Source of the DNA: Cheiracanthium punctorium
Taxonomy: Eukaryota > Arthropoda > Arachnida > Araneae > Cheiracanthiidae
Reading direction: 5' to 3'
Assembly: GCA_038373885.1 (NCBI GenBank)
Contig: JAWZYV010013286.1
Span: 682,001-746,000 of the forward strand
DNA: 64,000 nt
Each line of letters begins with the position of its first letter. The first letter of the stretch is position 1. Below, piece after piece: positions 34,226-46,088 of the stretch. The notes beneath the pieces are model-generated. The model was not told the DNA's origin and searched no databases. It saw nothing but the letters and a program-made list of their open reading frames with translations. Position numbers and translations under genes: made by a program.

Positions 34226-35508
34226 CAGGATTCGGCAAAAAAAGGACAAACATTTTTAATATAACTTTATTAAAATTAAATAAATTACCAAAATATTACA
34301 AATAATAATAACGGTAGACTTTTACGAATAAATAAATTTGATTGGTTTCAAATTGCCTGCCTTTTGCAGCGATGCAGAGGCGCGAACGCTTATTGAAATT
34401 TTCAGGAATGGGCCGAAAGTCCTTCTACCTTTAATCTGTCCCATTTCCGCCGAAGCGATTGCTTTAGAGAGTGCGAACTTTTCTGCGGTTTAGTCAAGTC
34501 TTAGACTCCAAAGTGGACCATACAATGCAATTCATGGGATTGAAATGTGGCGAGTAAGGTGGCCATTCTGCAGATGATATCATATCCAGAAAATTCGCCT
34601 TATACCATTCTCATGTCTTTTCGGAAAAGTGAGCTGGCGCGTAGTCTTGTTGTAATGTACCGTTTACATTGCCGAAGTGCTTTTTAGTCTGCGGAAGTAC
34701 AAGAGCTTCTAGAATGTCTCGCTGGAAAACTTTTTGATTTATTTTAGCGCCCTTATCCACAAAAACCTGAGATATTTTGCCGCGTACGCTAAGTCTGCCC
34801 CATACCATGAACGACTTTGGATATTGGCTGTGTTCAACAGCTGCCGAAGTGCTTGGAGCGTCCACAGACCATATCCTATAGTTCTGGGAGTCATGAACTT
34901 ATTGAACAGTAAAGAGTTTCTCATCAGTGATAAGAAATCTCTCTCAGCGCTGACCTGCGGCCCGTCTCAAAAATTTTCGGCATCTTTGGAGCCTGAAGAG
35001 TTTGTTTTCTTCAGTGAGAAGCTGGAATTTTTGGAACTTAAAAGAGTTTCAATCCACGCTCTGTTTTTGCCATTCGCCGCACCGGTTAGTCACTTATTCC
35101 CAAGTCACGAGCGATCTTTCTCATGGAAACTCTCAGATTTCGTTGAACTCGCTGGCCTTATGATTCTTGGAAGTGATCACCTACATTTTCGTCCACTTCC
35201 TGGACGTTGACTATCATTGTAAGCTCTTTGAAATTGCAGATAGCATTAGACACTGTTTGCCGAGGCACATAAAGCAAATGAATAATTTCAGACTGTCGTT
35301 TTGCTTGCTTAATCAACTCTAAAATAGTAGGTCTTTTGCTTGACATTGTAAAAAAGCATAAAAAACAATATTTAAACTAAGAGATATATTATGAAATGTT
35401 TTATAATTAAAGTGGTGAACAAAAAATAAAGCACACAAATTAAAAAGAAATTAGTTAACTTCTACTCTATGATGCACTAATTTTGTCTGAGTTTTTTTGC
35501 CGCACGCA
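34226..35508 (-). mobile_element. Decayed Tc1/mariner-superfamily element
   Basis: Left TTCGGCAAAAAAAGGACAAA and the reverse complement of the right, TGCGGCAAAAAAACTCAGAC, are imperfect termini. The transposase lies between on the minus strand, starting at 35346. Borders are approximate; the left one follows TA. Confidence 0.7.
34440..35346 (-). pseudogene. Tc1/mariner-type transposase, frameshifted
   Basis: The start MSSKRPTILELIKQAKRQSE is followed by a helix-turn-helix-like VPRQTVSNAICNFKEL. The frame then shifts several times. Block 34865-34611 holds SFMVWGRLSVRGKISQVFV, NQKVFQRDILEALVLP and LQQDYAPAHF, the second catalytic Asp region. Around 34550 the third motif reads WPPYSPHFNPMN, where the family has SPDLNPMD, so a catalytic acidic residue is lost. 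It cannot be active. Confidence 0.82.
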
Positions 35509-36248
35509 CCCCGCATTTTAGGCTTCTACCTCGTGATTTCACAGCTCAAAAGCGCCCCCTTCTGGTACGCGAAACATTCCGTACGTAATGAAAATCAATG
35601 TAAAGCTATAGGCAATTTCACACATATTTTGACAGCACATTGTTCGAATTCATCTTAGTTGTCAATAACTGTAATGTACCTTTAGTTTCACAAATTATCA
35701 TTTAAGGAATTTGTGAAAGAGATTTTTTAATTTTTCAAAGGTATATCCCGTTACAATCATAACTACATTTACTAAAGGAAAATCAAACAAATTATGCAGC
35801 TATTTTTTGAATTCGACAAAAGTATTTTTAGACAAATAAAAAAAAGTTAATGGGAATAAATTTCGGCACTAAAAACTTTTTAAAAACATATTTTCTCATT
35901 ATTTGAATAAATACATTTATTATTATGTCAACGTGAAATATACATTTCTTTTACTACTTCCTACCTTTGAAAAGGGTCTGCTTAAAATAATCTGCCCAAT
36001 TATAACATTTTAGTTAGGTTAAAACAAAATTTTTCTATCATTCTCATTCAATAAGTCACATCTTTACATTAACTTGCATCCCTTTTCCAATATTTGATTC
36101 ATCGTATATGGGCATCACAATACAATTTGTACGCTGTCTGTTTTCATTAATACTTTTATACATCCTACAATGTTTATTGCAAGTAAATCTAAAATTTCCG
36201 CATAAACTAAAGAAGTAATGAAAAATTAAAGAATGATGTACTCGTAAA

Positions 36249-36298
36249 ACCCCAACACTAACGGCGCAGTGTTTTTAAAATCACTGTTAGGGGTTGAG
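36249..36298. repeat. Short inverted repeat
   Basis: CCCCAACACTAAC and GTTAGGGGTTG with AGTG/CACT further in around TTTTTAAAAT. It may be a tiny MITE remnant. Confidence 0.4.
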
Positions 36299-37058
36299 TT
36301 GTTTCATATAGTAAACACGGTACAGCCCTATTTGATTTTACTTCAATTGATCATTGCCTGTGTTGTGGAAAAACCTAATTGGGTGTTTCCTTTAAAAACT
36401 GAAAAATACATTGAAAATGATTACTTGCAATTATTTAAATAATGGTCGAAATGAACACGATCATTATATTGTTTTAAAAATAGCATGATATTAAACCAGC
36501 AATAGTGTCGCTAAATCAAAAATCACTGTAAATCCCAATTTCTGTCGGATTTTCTAAAAAATCACATTTACGTGTGATGCTCAAATAAAGCTCATTTGAA
36601 AAAGAATTCTCTAAGCTTTCCGATTATAAAAGAAAAGCAGTTTTCGGATGAAAGCTCAGCTTCTGAGAAAAACATAACTACATAAGCTATGCGAAAATGG
36701 GTCGAGAAAACAAGACAGAACACAAAATAACTAAAGTAACAATCTTATGAATTTTTTTCTGCAATAGCTGTACCTTGTGTCATTTAGGCTGTGTGTCTAA
36801 TTTGGTCCAGATAAGCGCCTACATTGAACACATGGACACAAAATCTATTTTATATACATTATAGAAAACACTTTCTCTCTCTTAATGAAAGTAGCATTTC
36901 TTAAATTTAGATTATCCATTTTTTTTTCAATATCCCTTAAAAACACGTTAAAACTAAATCTATGTATGTATTCCATAAGTTTTATACAAGAAGCGGTAAG
37001 TGTTAGCCATTTATACTATGGGGCCAACCAGTACGCGGACAACGCTAACCCCCTAAGA

Positions 37059-37276
37059 AACTGGGTCTTCTAATTTTAAATCCATTCCAGATGAGAGACC
37101 TACGCGTGGATTGACGCTCCCAGAGGTACCAAAACTGGGTCTCCTAATTTTAAATCCACCCCAGAGAGACCTACGTGTGGATTGACGCCCCCTGAGGTAC
37201 CAAAACTGGGTCTCCTAATTTTAAATCCACTCACGATGAGAGACCTACGCGTGGATCGACGCCCCCAGAGGTACCA
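37059..37276. repeat. Three tandem units of 71-74 bp
   Basis: CTGGGTCTCCTAATTTTAAA begins units at 37061, 37135 and 37206. Each continues with AGAGACCTACGCGTGGATTG and ends CAGAGGTACCAA. Unit 2 lacks three bases. Confidence 0.9.
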
Positions 37277-37760
37277 ACAAAGAGGACTTTAGAGCTACGA
37301 TAGATTTTACATGCTCCAGCTCATTTTAGCAAACCCATAGAACTCCAATCGAGAGAGGTTGTCACATTTCCAAGCTCTGACCAAGGTTGACGCTGTTTAA
37401 TTGTTGGTGTTCTGATGGGAACTGAATTTCAACCCACTGGGCCACTGCAGGTCGTTTAAACTAAATAAAGTAAAATAATTGTATTTACATAAAAAAGAAA
37501 AACTATAGTTAAAAATACTCAAGGTCTTATTATATAAGCAGATTTCATTTCTACTACCTTGTACGAAGTATAAGGATGTAATAATGTGATCGCGAAAAAT
37601 TTCGGTAGCCAGATGTTGACGAAAAACCCGAATTTGACTATCTATAAATTTACTTTTAAGAATTGTTTCGATGCCTCTCATCTCACACATGCATGCACGG
37701 TCATATAAATGCATGTACAACCCATTTTAACAGACCGGAAGTCCATTTTGACCCCTTTTT

Positions 37761-38315
37761 CCCTGACGTACGTATGTATGAATGTAACTCGCATATCTCA
37801 AAAACTATCCGTCGTAGAATGTTGAAACTTTACATATAGGATTGCTGTAACATCTAGTTGTGCACCTCCCCTTTTGGTCTCAATCGACTGGAGAGTTTAG
37901 TTAAAGGGCCGCCCAGAAGATTTTAAATACAGGACGCTCTACGGGCAGAAATTCATTAAAGCTTATTTTAGAAGTATTAGACTATTTCAAACGACTCAGA
38001 AGTGATATGAGTTGTTAAATGATACAAAATGAATCTCTCCACCGAAAATAGTATCTGTATCATTTATAGTTCTGCTATAGGAACACTGAAAAGAATTTCA
38101 ACGCATACGGTCAATGGCGGTTTTAGGGACATTCATCCATTTCAAGCACAATACTGTCCTACCCTATAGTTAGGTAATGGTCTGACCACGGTCACGTGCC
38201 TTCCTCAAAAATTTTGCCTGTACGTGTGTATGTATTTAACTCTCATATCTCAAAAACTATTAGTCGTAGAATGTTGAAATTTCATATATAAGATTGCTGT
38301 AACATCTTGATGTGT
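37761..38315. repeat. Pair of direct repeats, about 100 bp each
   Basis: Copies at 37761-37862 and about 38212-38315 share CATATCTCAAAAACTAT, GTCGTAGAATGTTGAAA and GATTGCTGTAACATCT. The second ends in a TA microsatellite (38316-38342) and a GA run. Confidence 0.75.
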
Positions 38316-38669
38316 ATATATATAATATATATATATATATATGTGACAGAGAGAGAGATAAATACATAGATAGAAAGATGGATAGATGAATACATTCGTG
38401 TGGATCGAAGAATTATTTTTTAAAATTTTAATGACCGCCTGCATGGCAAAAATTGCCAAATGGTCAGGTGAGAATTTTTCAAGTATTTTTTAAACATCCC
38501 TTTCAGGTGCACCACTCACTCCGAAAAATCCAATTTTTTAAAAATAATGTTTATATGTATGTATTAGATATGGTGGCGTAATTTGCCGAATGGCCAGAAG
38601 TATTTTTCTTTTTTTCTTTTTAGCATTCTCTTTATGCACTCCGAAAATTCGAAAACAAAATTAAAAAAA

Positions 38670-38960
38670 TTAGGCTATTTCCATTGCCAGTTTCGCCAGA
38701 AAACAAGAGCTAGCTTTCGTTTGCATTTCCGATCTGACGTTACTATATTTTCCCGTAAAAAAAAAAAAGAAAAGAAAATGAGACATCTGGTTTAACCCTT
38801 TGAACACAAAACCAACTGGATAGACTGCCCAACGCTGAAAAATGCAATCGTTGCCATCGATCCATTTAACTACCAACAAAATGGCGATCGATCGTTATAG
38901 CCCATCTGGTATCACAGAGCTAAAGTTTTCCGAAACAGCTGGCTGTTCGACCGCACAGCC
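38670..38960 (+). repeat. Diverged relative of the TTAA fold-back element
   Basis: Contains CTGCCCAACGCTGAAAAATG, CGTTGCCATCGAT, TTAACTACCAACAAAATGGC and ACAGCTGGCTGT in the family's order, with many substitutions. The minus-strand frame 38879-38670 starts MLVVK and contains DGN and FFTGK, as in the younger copies. Borders are uncertain. Confidence 0.6.
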
Positions 38961-39090
38961 ACCTGTGTCAGAGAAGAACCTATTTTTTTAATACAAGAAC
39001 CAAGTTGCCCTTACCTTGGGCATCTAACTGTTTCGTCTGGATCTGCGATTAACATTAAGAATGGAATATTAACCTTATTTACTGACAAAG

Positions 39091-39320
39091 ATATATCAAC
39101 TGACACTTTCACTTACAGCAATCGGATGCGATGGGACAATCGTCAATACTGGTACAAAGACACGAGTAATAAGTCTTCTAGAAGCTGAGTTATATCATCC
39201 ACTTCAATGGTTCATTCGTATGCTGCATCTTAACCAACTTCTTTTACGACATCTTTTGATTCAGCTTGATGGTGTAACTCATGTCCACAAAAAAAAAGGG
39301 GAGTATTTCCCCATTCTCTA
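39091..39320 (+). pseudogene. Fragment of an uncharacterised arthropod repeat protein (GCDGT-VNTG type)
   Basis: In one frame from 39091: AIGCDGTIVNTGTKTRVISL, LEAELYHPLQWFIRMLHLNQ, LLLRHLLIQLDGVTH, stop about 39320. I recognise the pattern GCDGTxVNTG...RPLQWFxCxLHxNELPLRHLxxxLDG from large uncharacterised proteins repeated in arthropod genomes and probably encoded by a mobile element. Only this segment remains, and KKKG follows an A-run that suggests a frameshift. Confidence 0.55.
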
Positions 39321-40999
39321 AGAGCAGGGGTGGATCTAGTGGCTAGTGGTCGCCACGACTTCTAATAATTCTTCAATGGAAAAACCAAATTTTCCAAAAA
39401 GTAAGCATGATTAGAAAGTGTCTGTTTTCACACCCTTGAAGAGATTGTTTTCACTACCTCCGGCCCTCAGAGAGTCCACTATCCAGGCCAAAAATTTTTT
39501 CGTGAGAAAAAAAAAATGCAATCAGAAAGGTCTTGGACGATACCTAAGGTAATTTATCAAAGGTTTATTTTTGACTTAGTCATTGAACACTTTGCAAATA
39601 AGAAAACAAGAAAAATATCAATTTAATATTTATACAGTAAAATCTCGAAAATTATTTTTATTGAAAAATTTAACTTCACAGAATAGCTTGAATTCTTAGA
39701 TTTTAATGTATTATTCGAAAATTTACTTCAATTTCACTGTTATTGAATTTTTATTATTTTAGATTTGTTGCGTTAAACATTTTGGTGTTGTTTCTATCTC
39801 CAGATCCGCTATTATTAAAAACATCACAGTTATATAAAATATTTAATTCTAATGCATTTTAACTATAAACCATAGTTGTTTAAAGAACGATAAATCGGCT
39901 TCCCCCTTCATCAAGGCAATATTTAGCAAGTGTGATAAAATTTTATTGAACTTTTACTAATAAAAATTTCTTACATAATCTTGCAGTATCGAGGTTTATG
40001 GGTGATTTTAAAATCTCGAATATTTCGTGTATTTATCACCATAGTTATTATTTAATTAGAGATAATTAAAACATCGTATTTAAAAGTAAGTTTGCTTAAT
40101 TTATTACACTGCTTATGTGCTGCAATATTGCTTCAAAAATTCTCGATCATTAACTGGTTTCAGAATTTTAATACTATTTTCGTTTATATATTCTTATCAC
40201 TTATATTTTTTTGTGTTTCTAATGAAACCTGAGAATTTTTGCAGAAAGAAATAAAGGATATCGGAAAAACATAATTTATTCGTACGATTGATTTTTAATT
40301 GTAATGTCTTAATATAATCAACAAAATTTACTCTTAATCAGAAACAAGTTCTCTAATTTGAAGTACAATAATTAAGGCCAATAAAATATAGTTTTAATCA
40401 TGGGAAAAGTTCCTGCAAACAGTTATTTTAATTTCACTATGTTTAGTTATGCACTGTACATATGTACATGTTTGGTGAATGTCGTTTTGGTCATTCTAAT
40501 TATGTTGTATTTTAAATCGTACAAGAAAAAATGTAAAATTAAAGTTTTTTTAATTAAATGTGTAGTAAAGCTTTAAAAATTTTTAAATACTTCTGTTTAA
40601 ACCTGTCAAATGAAAGGTGGTATTTTTGAGCAAGCTAGGGTTACATTTTAACAAATAAAATAATATAAAAATTTAAAAGGGCTTTTTTAAAATCAAGTAT
40701 TGCATATATTTAAGAAATTTAGTGTAACAAGAATGAATTAAACAGTTACATTTAAATGAATTTAATAAGAGACCATTATTTAAAGAAATTACCACCGATA
40801 CGCCGTTCTTTCTTTTATAAGCAGCAACTTAACATTAAAACTCCTCTTTATAGTGCTAAGTCTAAAAATTTTTATATTAAAAATTAAGGGAAGCCACTTA
40901 TATGCAGATATTCTAAAACAAGATTGTACTCCTCTGTCCTTTGTGTCTTAATTCGAACATCTTCAAAGCATGTTCAACTTTTTTGTTCATTATCGGTAG

Positions 41000-41140
41000 A
41001 TGACTGAAGTGTAAAGGTTCGGGGTTCTGACCTATCGCGCGGCTGTCGATTTAACGGTCAGGAGTTTTGGGGTTTTTCTCTAGATGTGAATACACGATAG
41101 AATGCCTTAAAAAGTCTTCTGCTCAAGGTATTCCTCCTTC
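41000..41140 (+). repeat. SINE family A, partial copy
   Basis: Contains GTAAAGGTTCGGGGTTC, GCGGCTGTCGATTTAACGGT and CCTTAAAAAGTCTTC, the family A body in plus orientation. The A-box head is not recognisable. Confidence 0.6.
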
Positions 41141-41689
41141 CAGGGCCCTTGCTAAAGGGGAGGGGAGGGGGAAGTCTCCCCCCCTAAAACTTGCAAAATT
41201 CTATTATACTTGGTAAAATTAGATACCTAGTTGGCAAAATAAGTTAAAAATTTTTAACAAAATCTATAATTTACTTTCTATTTCTGGTACACTTGACAAA
41301 ATTACGCAAACAATTCTTCTAACGCCGAAATCTTAGAATGTAAGGGGGTGGCAAACTGAAGTTCCACACCGGGCGACAACAACTCTCGCTACGCCACTCC
41401 CCCTACCCCTACCCCACCCCACTCCAAAGGGGAAAAAATAAAAGTGGAAATCTTTTAAAAATAGAGTACTTTGTCATCCATTCCCAATACGGCAGGTACG
41501 TTCGCCAAAACTGCCTCACTGAAAAAATTATTTAAAACAATTTAAATTTCAAAATCCCCTAAATGTCGTTAAGCTATCGTAACGGCAACAATATTTATCT
41601 GAATTACATCATAGATGCGAAGCAGAAATTTCGTTCATGTGCGTACAAATATTTGGTCAGTATTTTCGATCGTTAAAACATTTTCTCAT

Positions 41690-42352
41690 TATTTACTTTC
41701 AGAACGTGATAGACACTGCGAGAGAGTCCCGTACCATTCGAAACTCGAACGTCACCTGTGAAAGGCGGCGGCCAATCAGAAAGCGCTTTTTTTCCCCCTC
41801 CTGTTTCGCAGACACCATCAGGTGGTTGATCTTCACGGTTTGTTGAGTGAGTTGACCGCTTAGCACGGAGCTAGCCGCACGTCTCTCAGCCGTTCTCTTG
41901 AAAAAAGTTTTTGGATGCCCCGGCCTTTTATTTGTTTCTGCCGTCTCGAACTGAAGTGAGATTTATTTTGTTGTTTTTCGGAACATCTCTGAAATTTACG
42001 TCTACCTGATCTCGACTGGCTTATCTTCCGACACGTTCGCGATATGTAATAGAAGTTCTAAAGTACTTTCCACGGGGCGTGCCGTTGCATCACTGTCAGG
42101 AAACTCCCGCAATTGTTTGAGTCCTAGGAGCTCGGCGAAAATATCTGGATTGCTTTAAAAAAAAATTCATAAACGCACCGTTCTGTGGATTTTTACAAAC
42201 ACCGTCTGCGCTTGCTGGAAAAAGAAAAAGCGATGTAAAATAACAAAATCAGTGTTTGTGTCATCTTTATTTTAATCCGAGAAATATCAATTGAGCATTC
42301 CTATAGAAGAATTCATTTTGTTTCCATCTAGTCCCCCGATTGATCTGCAGCG
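41690..42352 (+). promoter_or_regulatory. GIPC promoter and 5' untranslated region
   Basis: A GC- and CpG-richer block directly upstream of the GIPC ATG, unlike the AT-rich flanks. It contains a canonical CCAAT/NF-Y motif, GGCCAATCAGA, at about 41770-41780. Several pyrimidine-rich initiator-like sites follow. A TTTCCATCTAG-to-GATCTGCAG stretch ends just before CGATG, so a 5'UTR intron ending close to the ATG is possible. The transcription start is not determined. Confidence 0.5.
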
Positions 42353-42661
42353 ATGCCTCTTTTTAGCGCCAAAAAGAAAAGAGAAGATGGGCGCAATAAC
42401 CATACCAACGGGAATGGTACGTCGACTCCTAGTTCTCCAGGAACCCCGGAACGTTCGAATACTCCTAACAATTTGCCGCAAAACGGACAGACCAGTCCCG
42501 TGTCGTCAGAAAGAGTTCGGGAATTACCTGTGCATAAACCAAAGCTAGTGTTTCACTGTCAGCAAGCCCAAGGAAGTCCTACCGGTATAATATCTGGATT
42601 TACCAATATTAAGGAGTTATACCAGAAGATTTCGGAATGCTATGATTTTCCTGTTTCAGAT
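42353..42661 (+). CDS. GIPC: GIPC-family PDZ adaptor protein, first coding exon
   Basis: The exon has 103 codons and ends at donor GAT|GTAAGT in phase 0. It begins MPLFSAKKKREDG, continues with a Ser/Thr/Pro/Asn-rich linker (SSPGTPERSNTPNNLPQNG) and then enters the GIPC-homology 1 domain: KLVFHCQQAQGSPTG, GFTNIKELYQKI and CYDFPVSD. In the family GH1 precedes a PDZ domain and a GH2 region that binds myosin VI; the protein links membrane-receptor tails to endocytic traffic. PDZ and GH2 must be encoded downstream; I did not find them up to 64000. The open frame runs on to 42796, but the donor and the family both argue that coding stops at 42661. A SINE begins about 100 bases into the intron. Which paralogue this is cannot be told. 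Confidence 0.9.
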
Positions 42662-42769
42662 GTAAGTACCTCCTGTTTCCAATGTAATTTTCTTCTTTCA
42701 CTCAAAGTTTTTAACGAGATTCTCACTATTGAAACTGCAAATAAACATTCTAAACTTTATGAAGGTTTG

Positions 42770-42965
42770 AATCCCGACCAGTGGCCGAGCGCATAGCGCT
42801 CTGAATGGGAGACGGAAGGTGCCTGGTTCAAAAACAGGTCGCGTCCGCCGACCTAGCCGTTCGGAGTTTTCCGTGGATTTCTCCGAAACTTAGCGTAAAT
42901 ACGGGTTAGGATCCCTTAGAAAGTCCTCCACGGAGGGCAGATTCTACGTGACTGCAAGATCAACA
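42770..42965 (+). repeat. SINE with tRNA-like head, family A body, in GIPC intron 1
   Basis: The head GTGGCCGAGCGCATAGCGC resembles a type II (Ser/Leu-like) tRNA start, and GGTTCAAAAACAGG is a weak B box. The body (CTAGCCGTTCGGAGTTTTCC, CCCTTAGAAAGTCCTCC) is shared with family A. It begins about 100 bases past the GIPC exon donor. Confidence 0.65.
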
Positions 42966-42999
42966 AGGATTTTCGAAATATAAAAAATATAATTTTAAA

Positions 43000-44700
43000 T
43001 AGTTTCGCCTAAAAAAAAGTCAGAAATGTATGCGATTTTACATGTAAACTTTTTTAAAAATCAAAATTTTCGCAAGATTTGAATTTATTCCTTATTTAAA
43101 ATATTTCTAGATTTCGTTCATTACTAAAGCATTAAAAAGAATTTTTTTAGATAAAATATATTTTAAAAAATGTTTCTGTGAATATACTACTCAACACAAA
43201 TAGAGTTGTTCATTTAAACAAATATTAAGTACTGCGAACGTGTTAAAGAGATTTAAACCAAGTTTGAGTAATCGAGTTTAATATATTGATAAGTATAGTA
43301 ACTCTCTCTTAAAACTATATTTGTGGAACGAAAGTAGGAACGGCTCAAAAATTCATGATAGTATCATATTTCTTTTATCCTCTCCTTCTCTGATTTGGAC
43401 TAGATATGGGAAAACGAAACTAAAAATTCTCTGGAGGAAATGTATTCTTTTAGCGATTTTATTACAATTAATTAAGTGTAATGTCTGTTTTGACTTAAAT
43501 TGCTGTGTATAGAGTAAATACATCGTTAAAAACATTTTGAATTTGCTTCGAGTGATAAATGATTAGAATTGCAGTAACAGTTAACGTAATGATAAATGAG
43601 ACAATGTAACTATGGAATAAAGAATATGGGTGGATAAACTAAGGCCCGAAATCGAAACACCTTTTCACCCATGAACTTTTCTTACATTCCAAAAATCAAG
43701 ATGTGCCAAAAATTTTTATTTTGAAATTCTAAAAAAATTTCCTATTACGAGCCAGTAGCGTTGGTTTTTTTTTTTTCGGGGGTGGCTGAGTATCAAAACT
43801 GTAAAGCAATGTAACTTATAAAAATCGATATAACGTATCCTTTTTTTTGGGGGGGGGAGGAAGGGGAGAATGGGTCATAAAAATGTTCGCATATAAAAGT
43901 AAATTTAATAAAAAAACGGGAAAAAAGAAATTTATAAATAGATTTACAAAATTTTTGCAGTTAGAAAAACATAATTAGGTAAAAAGAAATTAAGTTTTCT
44001 TAGATCCGTAAATGAACCTCAACTTTCTCAAGGGCAACTTTCAAATTTTTCACGAAAACGTAATTTTTCTCAGTATCTTATGCTTACTCATTTCGGGGTG
44101 GCTGCAACCCCATCAGCCACTCCCTAACCCGTTACGAGCAAAGTTTCGCAGGAATTAATTAGTTTTCTTTATTTCTTTCTTATACGATAAACTCAATTCA
44201 TATTAAAACAAGCTTTTTCGATTATCACCTCGCAGAAAAACTTTTACCTTCACCTTGCAATAAAAGGCCTTGACTTACTACAGTCTAAGAAATTGGGTTT
44301 ATTTTATTTATTTATTTTTATTTTTTTTGCCAATACCAGACTTTAAGTATTTACTTGTTTTTAACTTGAGAAAATCAATCGCAAATGACGAACTTTTACC
44401 AAATTTTATTGAATCGTAAATGGATAAAGGTATTTCACTTTAGAGGAAAGTGAAATACGTTAATCTTACATTAAAAAACAGCAGATTTTTAACTTTATTG
44501 AATGGATTTATAAAGTTTGGTCTAATTCACTTTAGCATGAGTACTTTCTGTTCTTCGTTATAGATGAAGGTAATTTAGGTACTGCAAAATTGCATTAAAC
44601 AAATATACCGGTACAGCACATGAGAATTTCTTTTATTTTGTATTTGTAAAAGTGAGTCTTATTTCATGTGTACGTTTAATGATTAGTTCCTGACTGTTTT
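43000..44700. other. Presumed GIPC intron 1, AT-rich
   Basis: No exon recognised. GGGGTGGCTG motifs at 43785 and 44095 face an inverted CAGCCACTCCC at 44118, possibly a decayed MITE. Confidence 0.35.
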
Positions 44701-44721
44701 TGATATGTGGCTCGTCGTTTA

Positions 44722-44951
44722 TTTGCTTGCGTGATTATGGCAACGCTACGCAAGGGCGATCTGCCAAAGATGGGGGTGCCTTGGTTGGAGGACTTTCTAA
44801 GGAGTTCTAACGCGTGTTCATGTTACATCTCGAGAAATCCTACCAAAACTCCAAACCGTTAGATCGACAGCCGCGCGATGGGACCCGGGATCTTCACGTT
44901 TCGGCCGTTTACCATTTTAAGTGACATAACCATTCTGCCATGGTGAGGCCA
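44722..44951 (-). repeat. SINE family A, full copy with 11-bp TSD
   Basis: Reverse-oriented full copy, from GCGATCTGCCAAAGATGG to the head complement GCCATGGTGAGGC. It is flanked by a perfect 11-bp duplication CTCGTCGTTTA at 44711-44721 and 44952-44962. Confidence 0.85.
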
Positions 44952-45235
44952 CTCGTCGTTTACTGTTGTTTACCATATTTCCATTTTTGATTACTTTTTA
45001 TATCCTTTTTCCGATTTTATATTAATATTTTTTTAGTATGTAGATTATAGGAGCACTTGGTTTTATATTAAATATATATAAATATATATCAAAGAAAAAG
45101 AGAGACAAAGTTTCTCAAACAGCCAAACGACATTACCACATACCATCGTTAATGCCATCGCCGAGACAATGTTTTAATATGAATTTCCAGAAAACAAAGA
45201 AAAGTAATTTTTTTAAGTTATATTTATTAGTCATA

Positions 45236-46088
45236 GTGAAACCTCTCCTAGCAGCCACCTTCTGTATAGAGGTCACCCCTCCAAACGGCCAATTTTTCAT
45301 GGCACGGATTTTTCGGCTCATACACCTAATGTTAAAATAACCTCTATTAGCGGCCACCCGAACCCCTCTAAACGGCCACCGAGTGGGATCGGCCATCTCA
45401 TTTTTCGGGAAATTCTACTCACTTCCACGCTTTAATTGTGAGCGGGAAAATTAAAGGTCAGATTTATGGTCGAATGCAGGACTCGGGAATAACTGGAATT
45501 GAATCTATTATCGCTGTTGTATTCTCCCCAATATGTGGAATCCCCATTGCACCACCCATGGAAACTGAGGGAGGAACTGGGCGTTCTACAAATAGTTGTA
45601 GGCGTTCTACAAATAAATTTTTTACAAATGAATTTTCGTCCCCTGACTAATTCCGTCCCGGACGAGGAATTTCCCGATTTTTGTAACAGCGAGCAAGCTA
45701 AACTTTCATCGCAAGCACCTTTCGGGAAAATCCATGAAATTATCGAAAATTTCGAAGCGGTTACAAACAAATCGATTAGAGATCTGCTTTTTAAAGTAAA
45801 AAACGATCTAGAAAAAATGGTTGTTTCAGAGAAAAGTAAAAACTTAAAACAGGCACAAATTGTATCGTTTTTTCAAAGAATGTAAGAAAGCATTAAATAA
45901 AGTACTATTTTCTCTTTAGATAAATTTTAAATTTCATTTTAAATAAGGAATATGTGTCAGACTTGTTTATCTAACGCATTAAAGCAATTATCTTATAATA
46001 ATAAATAAAACTCTTGAGAGCGGCCACCCCCTCTGAACGGCCAAATATTCTCGGTACGGTGGGTTGGCCGCTCAGAGAGGTTTCACTG
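45236..46088 (+). mobile_element. pogo/Tigger-type transposon, internally deleted
   Basis: The right end, read inward, is CAGTGAAACCTCTCTGAGCG with TA at 46089-46090. The left end GTGAAACCTCTCCTAGCAGC lacks the first CA. GCGGCCACC and AACGGCCA motifs repeat inside both ends, as in Tigger terminal repeats. The element is 0.85 kb, against more than 2 kb for complete members. Confidence 0.85.
45499..45885 (+). pseudogene. Tigger-like transposase C-terminal remnant
   Basis: The C-terminal part (FPDFCNSEQAKLSSQ, IHEIIENFEAVTNKS, KNLKQAQIVSFFQRM) resembles the tail of Tigger/jerky-type transposases, which end in a KQxxIxxFF motif. The upstream part of the frame overlaps the deleted region and a 12-bp direct repeat (GGCGTTCTACAA twice). 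The DDE catalytic core is absent. Confidence 0.6.

Larger units (their letters stand above)
35511..41600. other. Intergenic AT-rich stretch
   Basis: Apart from the repeats, SINE and relic listed separately, no gene or structured element was recognised. 39330-40950 is especially plain AT-rich DNA. Confidence 0.5.

Noticed and set aside
37059..37276. Regular repeats that could suggest a CRISPR array
   Set aside because: Units are head-to-tail with no spacers, in a eukaryotic genome; simple minisatellite.
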